Assembly: GCA_943737045.1 (NCBI GenBank)
Contig: CALSFV010000023.1
Location: 830,001-894,000, forward strand
DNA length: 64,000 nt
Direction of reading: 5' to 3'
Source: Parapristionchus giblindavisi
Lineage: Eukaryota; Nematoda; Chromadorea; Rhabditida; Diplogasteridae
Shown here: positions 29,616-40,128 of the stretch, one piece after another
How positions within the stretch are numbered: position 1 is the stretch's first letter
Layout: the number at the start of each line of letters is the position of its first letter
Translations under genes and position numbers: made by a program
The notes under the pieces: model-generated
Databases searched by the model: none
What the model was told of the DNA's origin: nothing
Seen by the model: the letters and a program-made list of their open reading frames with translations, nothing else

Positions 29616-30546
29616 GAGGCCGTTTGCGTAAGACTCGACTAACTGCCGGCACAGTCAATAAATCAAAATTTGGTGATCGTGGTTCTCAAGGGTGCTGATG
29701 ACGATGGTCATGTTCATTTAGCACCTAGATCCACCGTTGAGGTTAGACGACGTCGCGTTGAAATTTCGTTTTTAGTCGTTTCTCGTCACCCGATCGTGCT
29801 AAAATTTGTGGATTACGCCCACAAGGGCAGAATTTGATGGCGATCACGCCTGTCCAATTCATTTTTCAAGAAAAAGTTTCATAAATTTTCAAAAATGAAA
29901 TTTCTCTCAAAGTCAAAAATATTTTTTGCGAGATACATAGATCGGACCGGAATGGTTTCAGGATCCCATAGAAAAAATTTCAGCCAATTTGCGCTCCGTA
30001 TTTTCGAGAAAATCAACTTTTAGTGTAGTCACTTTGCCGTTGAAGAGGAGGCATGAGGCGAGAGAGTGTGGTGGGGCGAGAGAGCAGAGAGGCAGGTGAG
30101 ACGACAGGCATGGGAAGGAAGGGGTGGACAGGATGCCCTTCCCTTCAACCTTCTCTGCTCTCTCTCTCTCTCAATACCATACTCTCTCGCCTCTTACCAT
30201 TCCGGTCCGATCTATGTATCTCGCAAAAAATATTTTTGACTTTGAGAGAAATTCCATTTTTGAAAATTTATGGAACTTTTTTCATGAAAAATGAATTAGA
30301 CAGGCGTGATCGCCATCAAATTCTGCCCTTGGGGGCATAATAGACAAATTTTAGCAAGATCGGATGACGAGAAATGAATAAAAATGCGATTTCAACGCGA
30401 CGTCGTCTGGCCTTAACGGTGGATCTATGTGCAAAATGAACATCACCATCATCATCAGCACCCTTGAGAACCCCGATCTCCAAATTTTGATTTTTTGACT
30501 GTGCCAGATTTCACATATTTTGGTCGAGTCTTAAGCAAACGGTCTC
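29616..30546. mobile_element. Palindromic MITE, TSD ATAA, inserted in right arm
   Basis: Ends GAGGCCGTTTGCGTAAGA and the complement of GAGACCGTTTGCTTAAGA; 931 bp. ATAA duplicates at 29612-29615 and 30547-30550. The left arm of the inverted duplication keeps the unoccupied target at about 29027-29036 (complement-equivalent TTTATATACG), proving both boundaries. The interior is one long imperfect palindrome with a GA/CT-rich centre near 30050-30180. No transposase. It belongs with the element at 35524-47261, which shares the GAGGCCGTTTG end. Confidence 0.92.
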
Positions 30547-30579
30547 ATAAACATTTATTTATCATTGAAGTCTGTACAT

Positions 30580-32569
30580 CTAAGCAGAAATAGTGGATTG
30601 TACAGGAGCAAATGTAGAAGGAACAGTTGTAGGAATAACAGTCGTCTCATCAGCTACTATAGCGGGCTACAAATAATATTATCAGAAGTGAGTTTAAATT
30701 GGTCGTACTTTGACGAAAATTCCGATCTTGGCTTCGAGAGTCTGGGGCACGACCTTGGGGATGTCCTGAAAAATGTTTAATAAATTTAAATTTAACAGTT
30801 AAATTTCAAACCTTTGTCAAAGCGAAATTCTTCTTGAGAATTTGGTTCTTGGGAATGTCCTAAAAATATTGAGTTTTTGTTCTATCAAAAGCTAACGAGG
30901 AATTGATTAGCAATTGAACAACTGATATACCAACCTTTGTCAAAACAAGATCTTTCCTCTGAATTTGAACTCTTGGGATGTCCTGCGAAATTATAAATCG
31001 TTAAGAAGACTTACAATTCAAATACGAACCTTGGTGAAAACAATATTCTTCTTCTCAAACTTGACAGGTTGCTGGGGTTTCTTAAATAATCAATTTTGAT
31101 TTTTGAATAGTTTTCTTTCGGTGAAGATCAAACAAATAAAATTGTTTGTTGTAGTCACATAGATACCTTTCCAAAATTGCGCTTTCCAAGTCCATTGGTA
31201 AAACGACGAGGGGGCTTATCGAAGTTCTGCAAAACTACCATATCGGCTTTATACATTCATATTTTAACCACGAGTGACCAAATCAGAACTGAGCCTTTCA
31301 TAATTCTCTACTTAATTCAAATAATGTAGATAATTTTGTACCTTCTTAAGTGTGAAAAGTGCCTTGGTGGTATCCTTTGAAAGTGACTTGATCAATTCCT
31401 TTACTTTTTGTCCAACCTCTTTAGGACCAAGAGACTTGTCGTCAATGATTGCGTGGAACTGAAGATTAATTCATTTTTTTATCTTCTATAAATCTGATTC
31501 ATTACATTTAAAGACGTTCTAAGAGGGTACAATATTCAAAAACTCACTGCAACAAGTGCAGCAGGAAGAGAATTGACAGCCTCTGTCAATCTCTTGCGTG
31601 ACTTTTCCTTATGAGCATGAGTTCGCTTCTTGAGTTCTTCGAAGTCTTTCTATAATTTCATAGATCTAATTACAAATAACAGTAATTATAAGTTTATTTG
31701 AAACTCTCATAATCAGCACTTTCCCCAGACAAAATAAGTCAGAGTTCAATCATATTAGCTTTCGGTATTATTTTAACGTAGGACTTACGGAAGCTCCGGT
31801 CTTAGCAAGGAAAGCGTCAATTTGTTTCTTTCTGTCTTCACGGCTAACGTTCTGTTTCTTGAAGAGACCAGCAAACTCCTTGCGCTTTTCCTCGTTCAGT
31901 TTCTAAAAAATGTTACCCAAACAATCAGTCTGAAAAATTAATTATCTTGTTTGTAAGTTTGCATTTGTTATCGTTATATTTTGAATAAATTTCTTAATTC
32001 GCTTACACCGAAGAATTTTTTAGCGAGGTCTCCGAAGGGATGGCGTCTTCTTTCATTCTCTTTCTTCACTGGAACATTATGTTTTAAATCATGTTTAGGT
32101 CTTAATTGTAACAAGATCTACCGTACCCTCCTCTTTCTTCTGTTCTACAATAGGATCCACGAGTTCTACAGAGGGAACCTCACCATCAATTGATTCAACA
32201 ACCTTCACAGCAACTTCGGTCTGAAGAGAAAATAATTGATTTCAGACACCAAATTAAATCATTTCTTCTGACTTTGAGTGTTATATTCTTTATTTTTCAA
32301 AATCGTACCGGTTCTCCATCAATTTGAACTTCTTCAACAGCCGGAACATTAGATTCATCATTATTCAACAATACTACAGGTTCAACTGATCCAATCAATA
32401 CTTCAGATTGGACCTCTCCTGAACCTTCTACCACAACTCCTGATCCCTCTACTACAGTAACTTTAACTTCTCCTGATCCTTCCACTTTTGTCTCTCCTGA
32501 ACCCTCAACTTCAGCTGCATAAATGGAACCGAAGATCACAAGAAGTACTGTAGATTGTAGAAGATGCAT
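30580..32569 (-). CDS. SXP/RAL-2 (DUF148) family secreted protein, right copy
   Basis: Mirror of the 27019-28998 gene, read from the ATG at 32569 to the stop at 30580-30582, with the same twelve exons and small intron indels. The first exon (signal peptide plus VEGSGE repeats) is identical in translation. The exon before last carries an ACT to ATT change (Thr to Ile). All splice sites inspected are retained, so both copies appear functional. The two genes converge, so read-through from either could make self-complementary RNA. Confidence 0.85.
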
Positions 32570-32743
32570 TGTATAAGAAAATACACAATGTATATTGATT
32601 CAATCGACTGTCTCAGCTTATATAGTATGTATAACGACCATCTTTATTGGTTCTTTCAAATAAGGAACATAATCACTTTGAAGGAAATAAGGATTTTTTA
32701 TAGTTTGAAAATGTCGATTGATGGCTTATTTCTGATGTTGATC

Positions 32744-33176
32744 TCTGATTAATTCAGCTTGAAGGTGAAAAGTTTAGGTGTTCTGTTGAACCATTGAATG
32801 TACATAATTATTCAAGGCACACGAAGTCCTGTTGTTGTAACCGTTTTTACGATATGAAGAAATGTAATAATTTTCTATTCGTTCATTCAATATGTAATGA
32901 TGTTTCCGATTGTGATCGAAAATTAAGTTTTGAAATAAACGATTTATTATTGAAAAAAACAAGATTTACTCTAGTAGTAATCTCTCTAAGAATACTGGGC
33001 ATTGTTTTCGAATGACCTTGAATTCCGACGTATCTCGAATCTGTAATCAATTGATGCAAAAATGTCGAAAAAGTATTTTTTCCCAACAATATCGATCTGA
33101 AATCTAACCTTTCCATTCTTTTCTTCTTATTATATCTTGTTGCGTGGATTAGTCCCTGTAACATTTAGATTCTCGA
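32744..33176. other. Intergenic, nothing seen
   Basis: Spacer between the inverted duplication and the third SXP/RAL-2 gene. Overlapping open frames on both strands lack features. Confidence 0.35.
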
Positions 33177-34705
33177 TCATTCACTTTTCTTTTGAACCTT
33201 GAGTTCTTCAGAGTAATTGTTTATTGATTTCTCGAATAAATCCATTCGTTCTCTACGTGAAAGAGAATCATCCTCGAAGATTTCACTGACCTTTAATGTA
33301 AATTGTTTTTTTTTAAATAATTATTTTAATTACTATATAGAAAACCACTGCCTGTAAATAGATCAAACTTGGGCTGAGAGACTTTCCGCTTAGAGTATGA
33401 TGTCAGTTGATACAATAATTAATACAACTATTTTAATACAGTTAACTCACCTTCGAGTAAGCTTCAGGCAGATCTCTTATAGCTTGTAACATCTTTTGTT
33501 TGTGTTTTTCCTTAGAAATTCTCTTCTCTTCGATATAAACGTTTATTTCGTCCTACAAAATACCAGTCTTATTAATAAATTCTTTGCGAAGTGACAACAT
33601 TGAAACGAGTTCAAATGCATCATGCTGTAATTTACCTCTAATTCATTTTTAGCAGCCCATTCTCTCATTAATTCTCTCTTGTCTTGTCGAGAGAGGCCAT
33701 CATCTCTCTTGATGTTGAGGAATTCCTCAAATAATTTCTGTTTGATATATTGTGATAGAGAGTTAATCGAGTTGAAGGTTATATGGTCTAGCGTTGGAAG
33801 AGAATAGAGAAATAGTGTGTGTTATGAAGAGAGCATTGACACAGATTCCATTTTATCTTACCTCTTTCATTTCATCAGTGACATCTTTCAGAAATTCAGG
33901 TAGTTCGTGGTGACCATGGTCTCCTAGAAGCTGAAGACTTTTAGATTTTTCGGGACAATTCGTAAGTTTGAACTGGAATAAAAAGTTGTCACCGGTAAAG
34001 TGTATTCGAAAGCATAACATTAATGTCTATTATCTCATCGCTCTTCACTCTACCCAATCTACCTCTACTCACATCTCTCATCGCTCTTCATTCTACCCAA
34101 TCTACCTCTACTCACATCTCTCATCGCTCTTCATTCTACCCAATCTACCTCTACTCACATCTCTCATCGCTCTTCATTCTACCCAATCTACCTCTACTCA
34201 CATCTCTCATCGCTCTTCACTCTACCCAATCTACCTCTACTCACATCTCTCATCGCTCTTCACTCTACCCAATCTACCTCTACTCACATCTCTCATCGCT
34301 CTTCACTCTACCCAATCTACCTCTACTCACATCTCTCATCGCTCTTCATTCTACCCAATCTACCTCTACTCACATCTCTCATCGCTCTTCATTCTACCCA
34401 ATCTACCTCTACTCACATCTCTCATCGCTCTTCATTCTACCCAATCTACCTCTACTCACATCTCTCATCGCTCTTCACTCTACCCAATCTACCTCTACTC
34501 ACATCTCACAAACTCCCCCCCCCTCACAGTCTTCATCTACGAAATCGTGGGGCGTACTGACAAAACGTCATAAATCGTGGGGCGTACTGAAAAACGATAC
34601 AAAAATAATGGCAAATCAATATTCTCTATAACCTTTTCGTTCATCCTTAGTAGATGAACTGATTGAAAGAATGCAGAATAGGAAGAACGAGATAAATGAT
34701 TTCAT
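33177..34705 (-). CDS. SXP/RAL-2 (DUF148) family protein, diverged paralogue
   Basis: Minus-strand exons 33972-33862, 33737-33636, 33552-33451 and 33290-33177 join in phase and align with the DUF148 exons of the neighbouring pair: KLFEEFLNIKRDDGLSRQDK, DEINVYIEEKRISKEKHKQK and VSEIFEDDSLSRRERMDLFE, each with the same exon limits. The C-terminal repeat exons of the pair are absent. A probable first coding exon at 34705 encodes a signal peptide (MKSFISFFLFCILSISSS) right after an AG acceptor, with a TATAAAAG (34833-34826) and 5' UTR exon upstream. The join from exon 1 (phase 1) to the next exon (phase 0) does not fit, so an exon is missing, unrecognised or lost; a minisatellite fills the gap. 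Confidence 0.65.
34036..34512. repeat. 43-bp minisatellite, about 11 copies
   Basis: Tandem unit CATCGCTCTTCACTCTACCC plus 23 bp, with a C/T variant (TTCACTC versus TTCATTC) shared by blocks of units, suggesting unequal exchange. It keeps two long frames open by composition only (the unit has no stop in two frames). It lies in the probable first intron of the third SXP/RAL-2 gene. Confidence 0.93.
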
Positions 34706-34833
34706 CTGAATAAAGATTGAATAATAAGATGAAGATCATGATATCAATGATTAAAATGATCCAAGATTACTTACACACAAGGATCGATACTTTTGTGATC
34801 TAAGTCTTAGTGTTCCTTTTGATTAACTTTTAT

Positions 34834-35519
34834 AGTTCTTCAAGTAATAACGAGTTTGTTCTAACGAGTTCGTATAGTAACCACTGGTGAGAGTGAAAGT
34901 TGGAGCAGATCGGAGAAGTGTAAAGCATTAACGTTATCAACAATATATGCAAAGGAGAATAAATAATTCAAGATATATGAAACTTGTACAAATAACAAAG
35001 AATGTAGACGTTCAATCTAAAGTTGTTGCAAAGCCTGTGTGTTTGGAGGTCTGATATTTGCATCATTTTACTCTAGAAGAGCGATAAATCATGAGGTGTT
35101 TAGTTGAAATGTGAAGGAAATCTTACAGGTAACAAAGAAAAAGTTGTGAAGCATTATTGAATGAAAAATCATCAATGCTTTTTCAGTTTTCAGTAATTTT
35201 TACGAAGATCATAAGGAAGAAAATAAGAGAAAAAGAGATAGCCGTTGTCGACTACTTTTAAAAAATTGCTCTTCAGGAGATCGTTATGCCATTGAACTAA
35301 TGAAGTTTAACGACAGTTTTTTAATGTGAGTTTTTTTCAAGGGGTTTCACCATGCCATCACATATAGAGTTTATTCAGATATTATTATTCATAAACAATT
35401 AATCATTTCTGCTATCTACTACTGTTCAAAAACATCTAATTAACAAGTTCAATGTCTTTTCTCTTTCAGATATTCTAAAAAAAGCTATACAATTGTTAAT
35501 GATTGCATAAAGAGATCAT
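34834..35519. other. Intergenic, no gene recognised
   Basis: AT-rich stretch between the third SXP/RAL-2 gene's promoter and the MITE insertion site. Nothing supportable. Confidence 0.35.
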
Positions 35520-35719
35520 CTATGAGGCCGTTTGTGTAAGAGTCGAACAAGGGTTGGCACAGACCAAAAATTTTAATACCCTCAAAACTTGTGTATAGGG
35601 GTTATCGACCCCGCTGATGAAGATGGACATAGTTATTTTGGCCCCAGTGGTCCCGCAACGCCTGGGACGGATTACGGTAACATCACGTTTTCAAGTCGTT
35701 CTCGGTCCATGGTTGAGCT

Positions 35720-36126
35720 TGTAAAGAAAGAAGTGTTTCCCTCTTTCTTTAGGATACAATGTGGTGTCACTTACGACACAATTCGATTCTTTGACTTTCA
35801 CAACTTTATCTACAGTAAGATAATCAACAATATGAAGGTGGAGAAGAGGACGACCTCTTTCTCCCTTCAGTTCTGGTGAGAGTGATGAAAAAAGCCCAAT
35901 GCCCTCTCTTTGTCCCGTGTGGGCGGAGTCTCTACCTCTCCGTGTCCGTCACCCCTCTGCCCCCTCCTCTCTCTCCCTCCTCGCGACGTCTGGCAGCATG
36001 ACACATCATGCAGAACTTAAGACGGACGCAAGGAGAGAGAGAAAGAAAGGGGCGCGAATGATCAGGCACAGAGAGGTAGAAAAAAGAGACTCCCTCGTGT
36101 CTTTGAGAATTCTTGAATTCTTAACA
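35720..36126 (-). repeat. 3' LTR of the Bel/Pao element
   Basis: 407 bp, same sequence and bounds as the 5' LTR. Preceded on the minus strand by a short purine run (GGGGAG at 36127-36132) suited to be the polypurine tract. Confidence 0.93.
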
Positions 36127-36240
36127 CTCCCCAAAAACGGGCAAGACAAGAGACGGACAAGAGACTGTTACAATCTAATAAAACAACAAGGGAACACGAA
36201 ACAAATATAGTTAACAACGATACGAAGTGTTTGGAGGAAA

Positions 36241-37023
36241 TTACTCTGAGGCTGAACATAGCGCTCTATGGTGGTTATCTCCACAGAGGCTGCATGTTCT
36301 AGAAGAACACTCAGTGTGGTCGAAAGCGACAGTGCTCTTAAGGCAAACAACGCATAGTTGCTTGTTAATTACATATTGTCTACGTTCTTCCACTAGAGTA
36401 ATAGTTGGACAATCAAAGCTATAATGAGTTCCTACTACATAACAAAAAGTACATTTTAGGAATGGTGGCACCTTTGTCTTTTTGATGTTTCTAGCGACGG
36501 GAACGGTATTGGTTCTCTTTCTAACAATAGAATTATTGGGGGCTGATACGAATTTTGTCTTAGATGAGTGCGGAAGAAGGTGTGGATTATGATTCATAGA
36601 TGTATTGTAGAATGAAAGGGTAGGGGTATGAGTATGATTCATAGATTGATTGGGGTATGAATTTGTTGGGGTGACTATATGGTTCATGGAGGGATTATTG
36701 AATGGAACTGGAGGGTTAGGAATATGGTTCATAGAAGGATTGTTGAATGGAACTGGAGGGTTAGGAGCATTGGTTGATGTACGCAAGAGCTCACTGATCT
36801 CCTTGGTGAAGTTGACGAGTACCGAATCGAGTCGTCCCTCTAGTTCTCGCATAACCTTCTCGACTATTACGTTAGAGAGGACCTCCGCCTTAAATGAATA
36901 AAATTAACATAGAGGATACGTAAAATTGAAAACTGAAATACTAACTCCATTGTCAAGGAGACTCTCTTCTACATACTCTTCCTCCACATTGCCTACTTCA
37001 TTCTCCATGGGTTCGTTTGACAT
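36241..37023 (-). CDS. Third, spliced retroelement ORF with zinc-knuckle motifs
   Basis: Between the env-like ORF and the 3' LTR the minus strand holds two exons, 37023-36946 and 36888-36241, joined by a 57-bp intron (GTTAGT ... TTTAAG, phase 0), giving 241 residues. Exon 1 is acidic (GNVEEEYVEESLLDNG) and runs into a charged helical segment. The middle has Asn/Pro-rich repeats built on PFNNPSMNH. The C-terminal 75 residues carry Cys/His pairs spaced like the Gag zinc region of this same element: CTFC...H...C, LCVVCL...H...C, CSLCGDNHHRALC. It may be a Gag-derived nucleic-acid-binding accessory protein or a captured fragment. The start codon is chosen as the first Met leading into acidic sequence; an unspliced 203-codon frame (36241-36852) exists. 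Confidence 0.6.
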
Positions 37024-37347
37024 CTGATAAAGATTGATGTAACGATCGACAGAAAATAAAACATAAGACATTGGATGTATGAAAAGGTACAGTAAGAACA
37101 GCAGTCTCAGAGCAAGCGGAGAGGATGACTCCTCCACACTTTGAATGGACGGATAGTAGCATTCTTAGGACATTGTGGGGAGAGAGAATGACTCTCCTGG
37201 TTTGTCATACTCTCTCGTTTGTCTAACATCTTTTTCTCTCTCCATTTTTGACCTTTAGATAGAAGGTCTGTTTTGAGAAGAAGAGGAAGAAAAAATTACG
37301 GACAAAGAGGATGACACCTGTGTAGGATGACCACTGAATCTGGCCAT

Positions 37348-40014
37348 TTATAGTTCCTTTTGAGGAACTTTTGGGTAAGATGATCTCCTCCCGAATAGAT
37401 TGGTAGAACAACATTGGATTATACACGGAAGCATTGGTGCAATGAATAGTACACTGATCACTCCAATTCCGAGTACAATTATGATAGTGATAAGGGAACT
37501 GATCCAGTAGTGTACGAGTACGCTCCCGATATGTGAGAGATCGGGTAAGTGGAACGAAGTATTATCGTTGTACTCGACTGACTGTGTCAGTTCCTTATTG
37601 ATTGTGATTATGTCTCCTGCATACTTAAGGACTCCATGGATCTCGATAGGATCTCCACAGGATACGTCACATTTCTGCAGTATGGAGGCATATTCATAGG
37701 CAAGGGCTCTCTCAGTCATGATTCCTTGTGGCGAACACGGAATAGTGAATGAGTCACTACCACACTTGACCGTTGCAAGTCCACGAATGTCCTTTGACAG
37801 GCAAGTGAAAGTCGTTCTCGCTCCCTTTAAGCAGGAATAACAACCTGTGATGGGTGAAGCTGAGATGGCACACTGAATAGGAATTGATTCAATGTGATCT
37901 ACTTCCCATTTGGAGGTATCGATCGATACAGCAATTTCCATGGTTGTTGACTGAAGGAGAGATGCAACAGGTGTGACTTTGTCTGGAAATAGTTTGAGTG
38001 AAGGAGTAAGAATAGGTAGAATCGTATCAAGATGGAAATTGTCTTCCAGACGAGACTGTTGGCATTCGCAAACAGCTGCTCGTTCAGTAGTGGAACAAGC
38101 ACAATTTTCCATTGAAGTACAATTCAGATTCTTAGCGTCTTTCTCTGATTCACAGTGAGTGATGGGAAAGTGATTGAGTAGACCCACTTTGTTCATAGCT
38201 TGATTAGTAATGAACTTCTTGGATAAGAGTGGAATGGGAGGAGTGCTAAAACCACTTAGCTCGATATGATGACCCTCGATCGTTATTCTCTCATTAGGTG
38301 TGAGGGTGTATTGATCGATGGAGGTGTCATTACCGAAAGTGATCGCGACCTCAATACTCACTTGTGGTTTCCATTCGGGGCACTCAAAGGTACGGTATGT
38401 CTCAGAGGAACGAGGGACAACGTAGGTTCTATAGAACAAACATCCCGAACTGGGGAAAAAGCAGTCACATCCAAGACCACCACACGATTCCTCACATTTA
38501 GTGTGTCCTGGGTAACTATTTCCCTCTGATAGTTCAGAAATCATGCTCGTAGATGTTACATTGCCGCATTTTTCATCAATACACGAACCAGTTCTGGGGC
38601 AACGTTTAGAGTAGACATATCTTATCTCTGTATCTCTGTGATAGCCAATAGTGGTGACCATACAATAGAGATCGATAGATTTAGCGGTCAACTTGAGTTC
38701 TCCCATTATTGATTTGTCTTTGGTGATAGCAACACAGGCTTCTTTAGTGATCGGATTGACCTTAAGCAGCATGTTCCTTATCTCTTTGCACGATTGACCG
38801 TCGCAAGTCTTTGATACAGAAGATAACTGTATGACCTCTTGACAGGCAAGTGAGGAAGAGTTGGTGATAGCAACACAGGCTTCTTTAGTGATCGGATTGA
38901 CCTTAAGCAGCATGTTCCTTATCTCTTTGCACGATTGACCGTCGCAAGTCTTTGATACAGAAGATAACTGTATGACCTCTTGACAGGCAAGTGAGGAAGA
39001 GGAGAGAAAGACAATGAGAGATAGAGTGAAGAAAGTAGTTCTTCTGTGTCTCTGTGCAACAGCTCTCCGCCTCGGAGGAAGATTAGAAGGCTGAGAAGGT
39101 TTGAGACAACGGAAGATGTACTTTAATGGTATACATGTACAGTGATAGAGTATAGATGCAAAGATAGTGAGTATGCCCATGAGAATCCTGCCAGCTATGA
39201 TGAAAGGATGACCTAATACCAAAGGGCGGCAACAGCAAGCGTAGATACTCAATCCCATTATGTACACTATTAGACCGATGAATAAGAGAGTGACGTGCGG
39301 ATTGCACTCTGGATTAGCAATAGAAGCAAGACATAGTGTACAATGTATGTTATCACAGAAGTCATAGGATGGACATTCCGCGGGTAACATATTTACTCTT
39401 CCATTTCTGATGTACTTCACGTTAGCTTGAAAGCCGTGAATGGTACTGGAAATGGAGAATGTAGTAGTCTCCCTTGTGGAGTCATTGAGTGGTTTGACAC
39501 CATAGCATTCACCATCAGCACAGATTTGATATGTGGGGAAGTTAGTACCGTGTTGAAATGTGACACGATTACCTTCACACATAATCAAAGACTCTGCATT
39601 AGCGATGGGAATACAGCTGACCAGAGTAAGACAAAGAGCAATGGTATTGAATAGATTGAAGAAATTCCAATAATTGATACCTGCTTCTCGTTCTATCTGG
39701 ACCGGTGTACGTCTTATTGGGATGCGACTCTGACGATGGATGACCGGCATGAAGTTGATACGATCGTTTGGATGTTCAGATCTCAGGTAGCGGTCATCAT
39801 AGTCTTCAAGAGTGTGCATAGCCTCTTTGGCTTTCATAGCCGCGGCGCGAACTGGCCGTCTACGAGTGGGGATAGTATGAGTGGATTCCTCCGTTCTCTC
39901 TTGGGAGACAGGAATCTCACTGATTAGTTCGAGAGGAATCAGTTTATTAACTGGACGACTGATCTCTCTGCCGGTATGAGCTCTTAGTGTGATCTCTCTC
40001 TCTGAGACCTTCAT
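37348..40014 (-). CDS. Env-like glycoprotein ORF (phlebovirus G2-like)
   Basis: 888 codons, starting in an ATGA overlap with the gag-pol stop. The first 30 or so residues (GREISRPVNKLIPLEL) look like an integrase C-terminal tail, not env. A hydrophobic segment near 118-140 (FFNLFNTIALCLTLVSC) may act as signal. Further membrane spans occur near 250 and 345, the second preceded by a basic RRRAVAQRHRR stretch. The ectodomain is Cys-rich, including CEESCGGLGCDCFFPSSGC, which recalls the Phlebovirus_G2 fusion-glycoprotein family known in nematode Cer7-type elements. A C-terminal span (WISSLITIIIVLGIGVISVL) precedes a CC-containing tail. An exact 47-codon tandem duplication lies inside. Whether it is expressed or functional cannot be judged. 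Confidence 0.8.
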   Translation of the reverse strand: MKVSEREITLRAHTGREISRPVNKLIPLELISEIPVSQERTEESTHTIPTRRRPVRAAAMKAKEAMHTLEDYDDRYLRSEHPNDRINFMPVIHRQSRIPIRRTPVQIEREAGINYWNFFNLFNTIALCLTLVSCIPIANAESLIMCEGNRVTFQHGTNFPTYQICADGECYGVKPLNDSTRETTTFSISSTIHGFQANVKYIRNGRVNMLPAECPSYDFCDNIHCTLCLASIANPECNPHVTLLFIGLIVYIMGLSIYACCCRPLVLGHPFIIAGRILMGILTIFASILYHCTCIPLKYIFRCLKPSQPSNLPPRRRAVAQRHRRTTFFTLSLIVFLSSSSLACQEVIQLSSVSKTCDGQSCKEIRNMLLKVNPITKEACVAITNSSSLACQEVIQLSSVSKTCDGQSCKEIRNMLLKVNPITKEACVAITKDKSIMGELKLTAKSIDLYCMVTTIGYHRDTEIRYVYSKRCPRTGSCIDEKCGNVTSTSMISELSEGNSYPGHTKCEESCGGLGCDCFFPSSGCLFYRTYVVPRSSETYRTFECPEWKPQVSIEVAITFGNDTSIDQYTLTPNERITIEGHHIELSGFSTPPIPLLSKKFITNQAMNKVGLLNHFPITHCESEKDAKNLNCTSMENCACSTTERAAVCECQQSRLEDNFHLDTILPILTPSLKLFPDKVTPVASLLQSTTMEIAVSIDTSKWEVDHIESIPIQCAISASPITGCYSCLKGARTTFTCLSKDIRGLATVKCGSDSFTIPCSPQGIMTERALAYEYASILQKCDVSCGDPIEIHGVLKYAGDIITINKELTQSVEYNDNTSFHLPDLSHIGSVLVHYWISSLITIIIVLGIGVISVLFIAPMLPCIIQCCSTNLFGRRSSYPKVPQKEL
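38722..39003 (-). repeat. 141-bp in-frame tandem duplication within the env-like ORF
   Basis: GGTGATAGCAACACAGG recurs 141 bp apart (38722 and 38863), and the whole unit repeats exactly, adding 47 codons. Each copy includes three cysteines. Confidence 0.92.
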
Positions 40015-40128
40015 AACTCTGGCCAGTTTCCTCGAGGAAGGTTATCATCGACAACCAGTACAACTCTGAGACCTTCATAACTCTGGCCACAACCTCGAGG
40101 AAGGTTATCATCGACAACCAGTACAACT
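40002..40128 (-). repeat. 64/63-bp tandem duplication at the gag-pol 3' end
   Basis: CTGAGACCTTCATAACTCTG begins at 40002 and again at 40066. The units differ by a few bases (CCAGTTTCCTCG against CCACAACCTCG). The 64-bp step is not a multiple of three, so the duplication changes the frame in which gag-pol ends and lies right at the overlap with the env-like ORF. Confidence 0.9.

Larger units (their letters stand above)
26844..32743. repeat. Large inverted duplication carrying two SXP/RAL-2 genes
   Basis: Left arm 26844-29074 and right arm 29569-32743 are near-identical reverse complements including promoters, all exons and all introns. The loop is 29075-29568. The right arm is longer only because a 931-bp element plus its 4-bp duplication is inserted at 29616-30550; without it the arms are 2231 and about 2240 bp. 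One coding difference was noticed by eye (ACT to ATT near the end). Confidence 0.9.

Noticed and set aside
26844..32743. Inverted duplication as a sequencing or assembly hairpin artefact
   Set aside because: Arms differ by a coding substitution, small intron indels and a 935-bp insertion in one arm only, which an artefact would not produce.
34036..34512. CRISPR-like repeat array
   Set aside because: Units are contiguous with no unique spacers, and the genome is eukaryotic.
34023..34631. Two overlapping 200-codon plus-strand frames
   Set aside because: They are a by-product of the 43-bp minisatellite, whose unit lacks stops in two frames; translations are pure tandem repeats.
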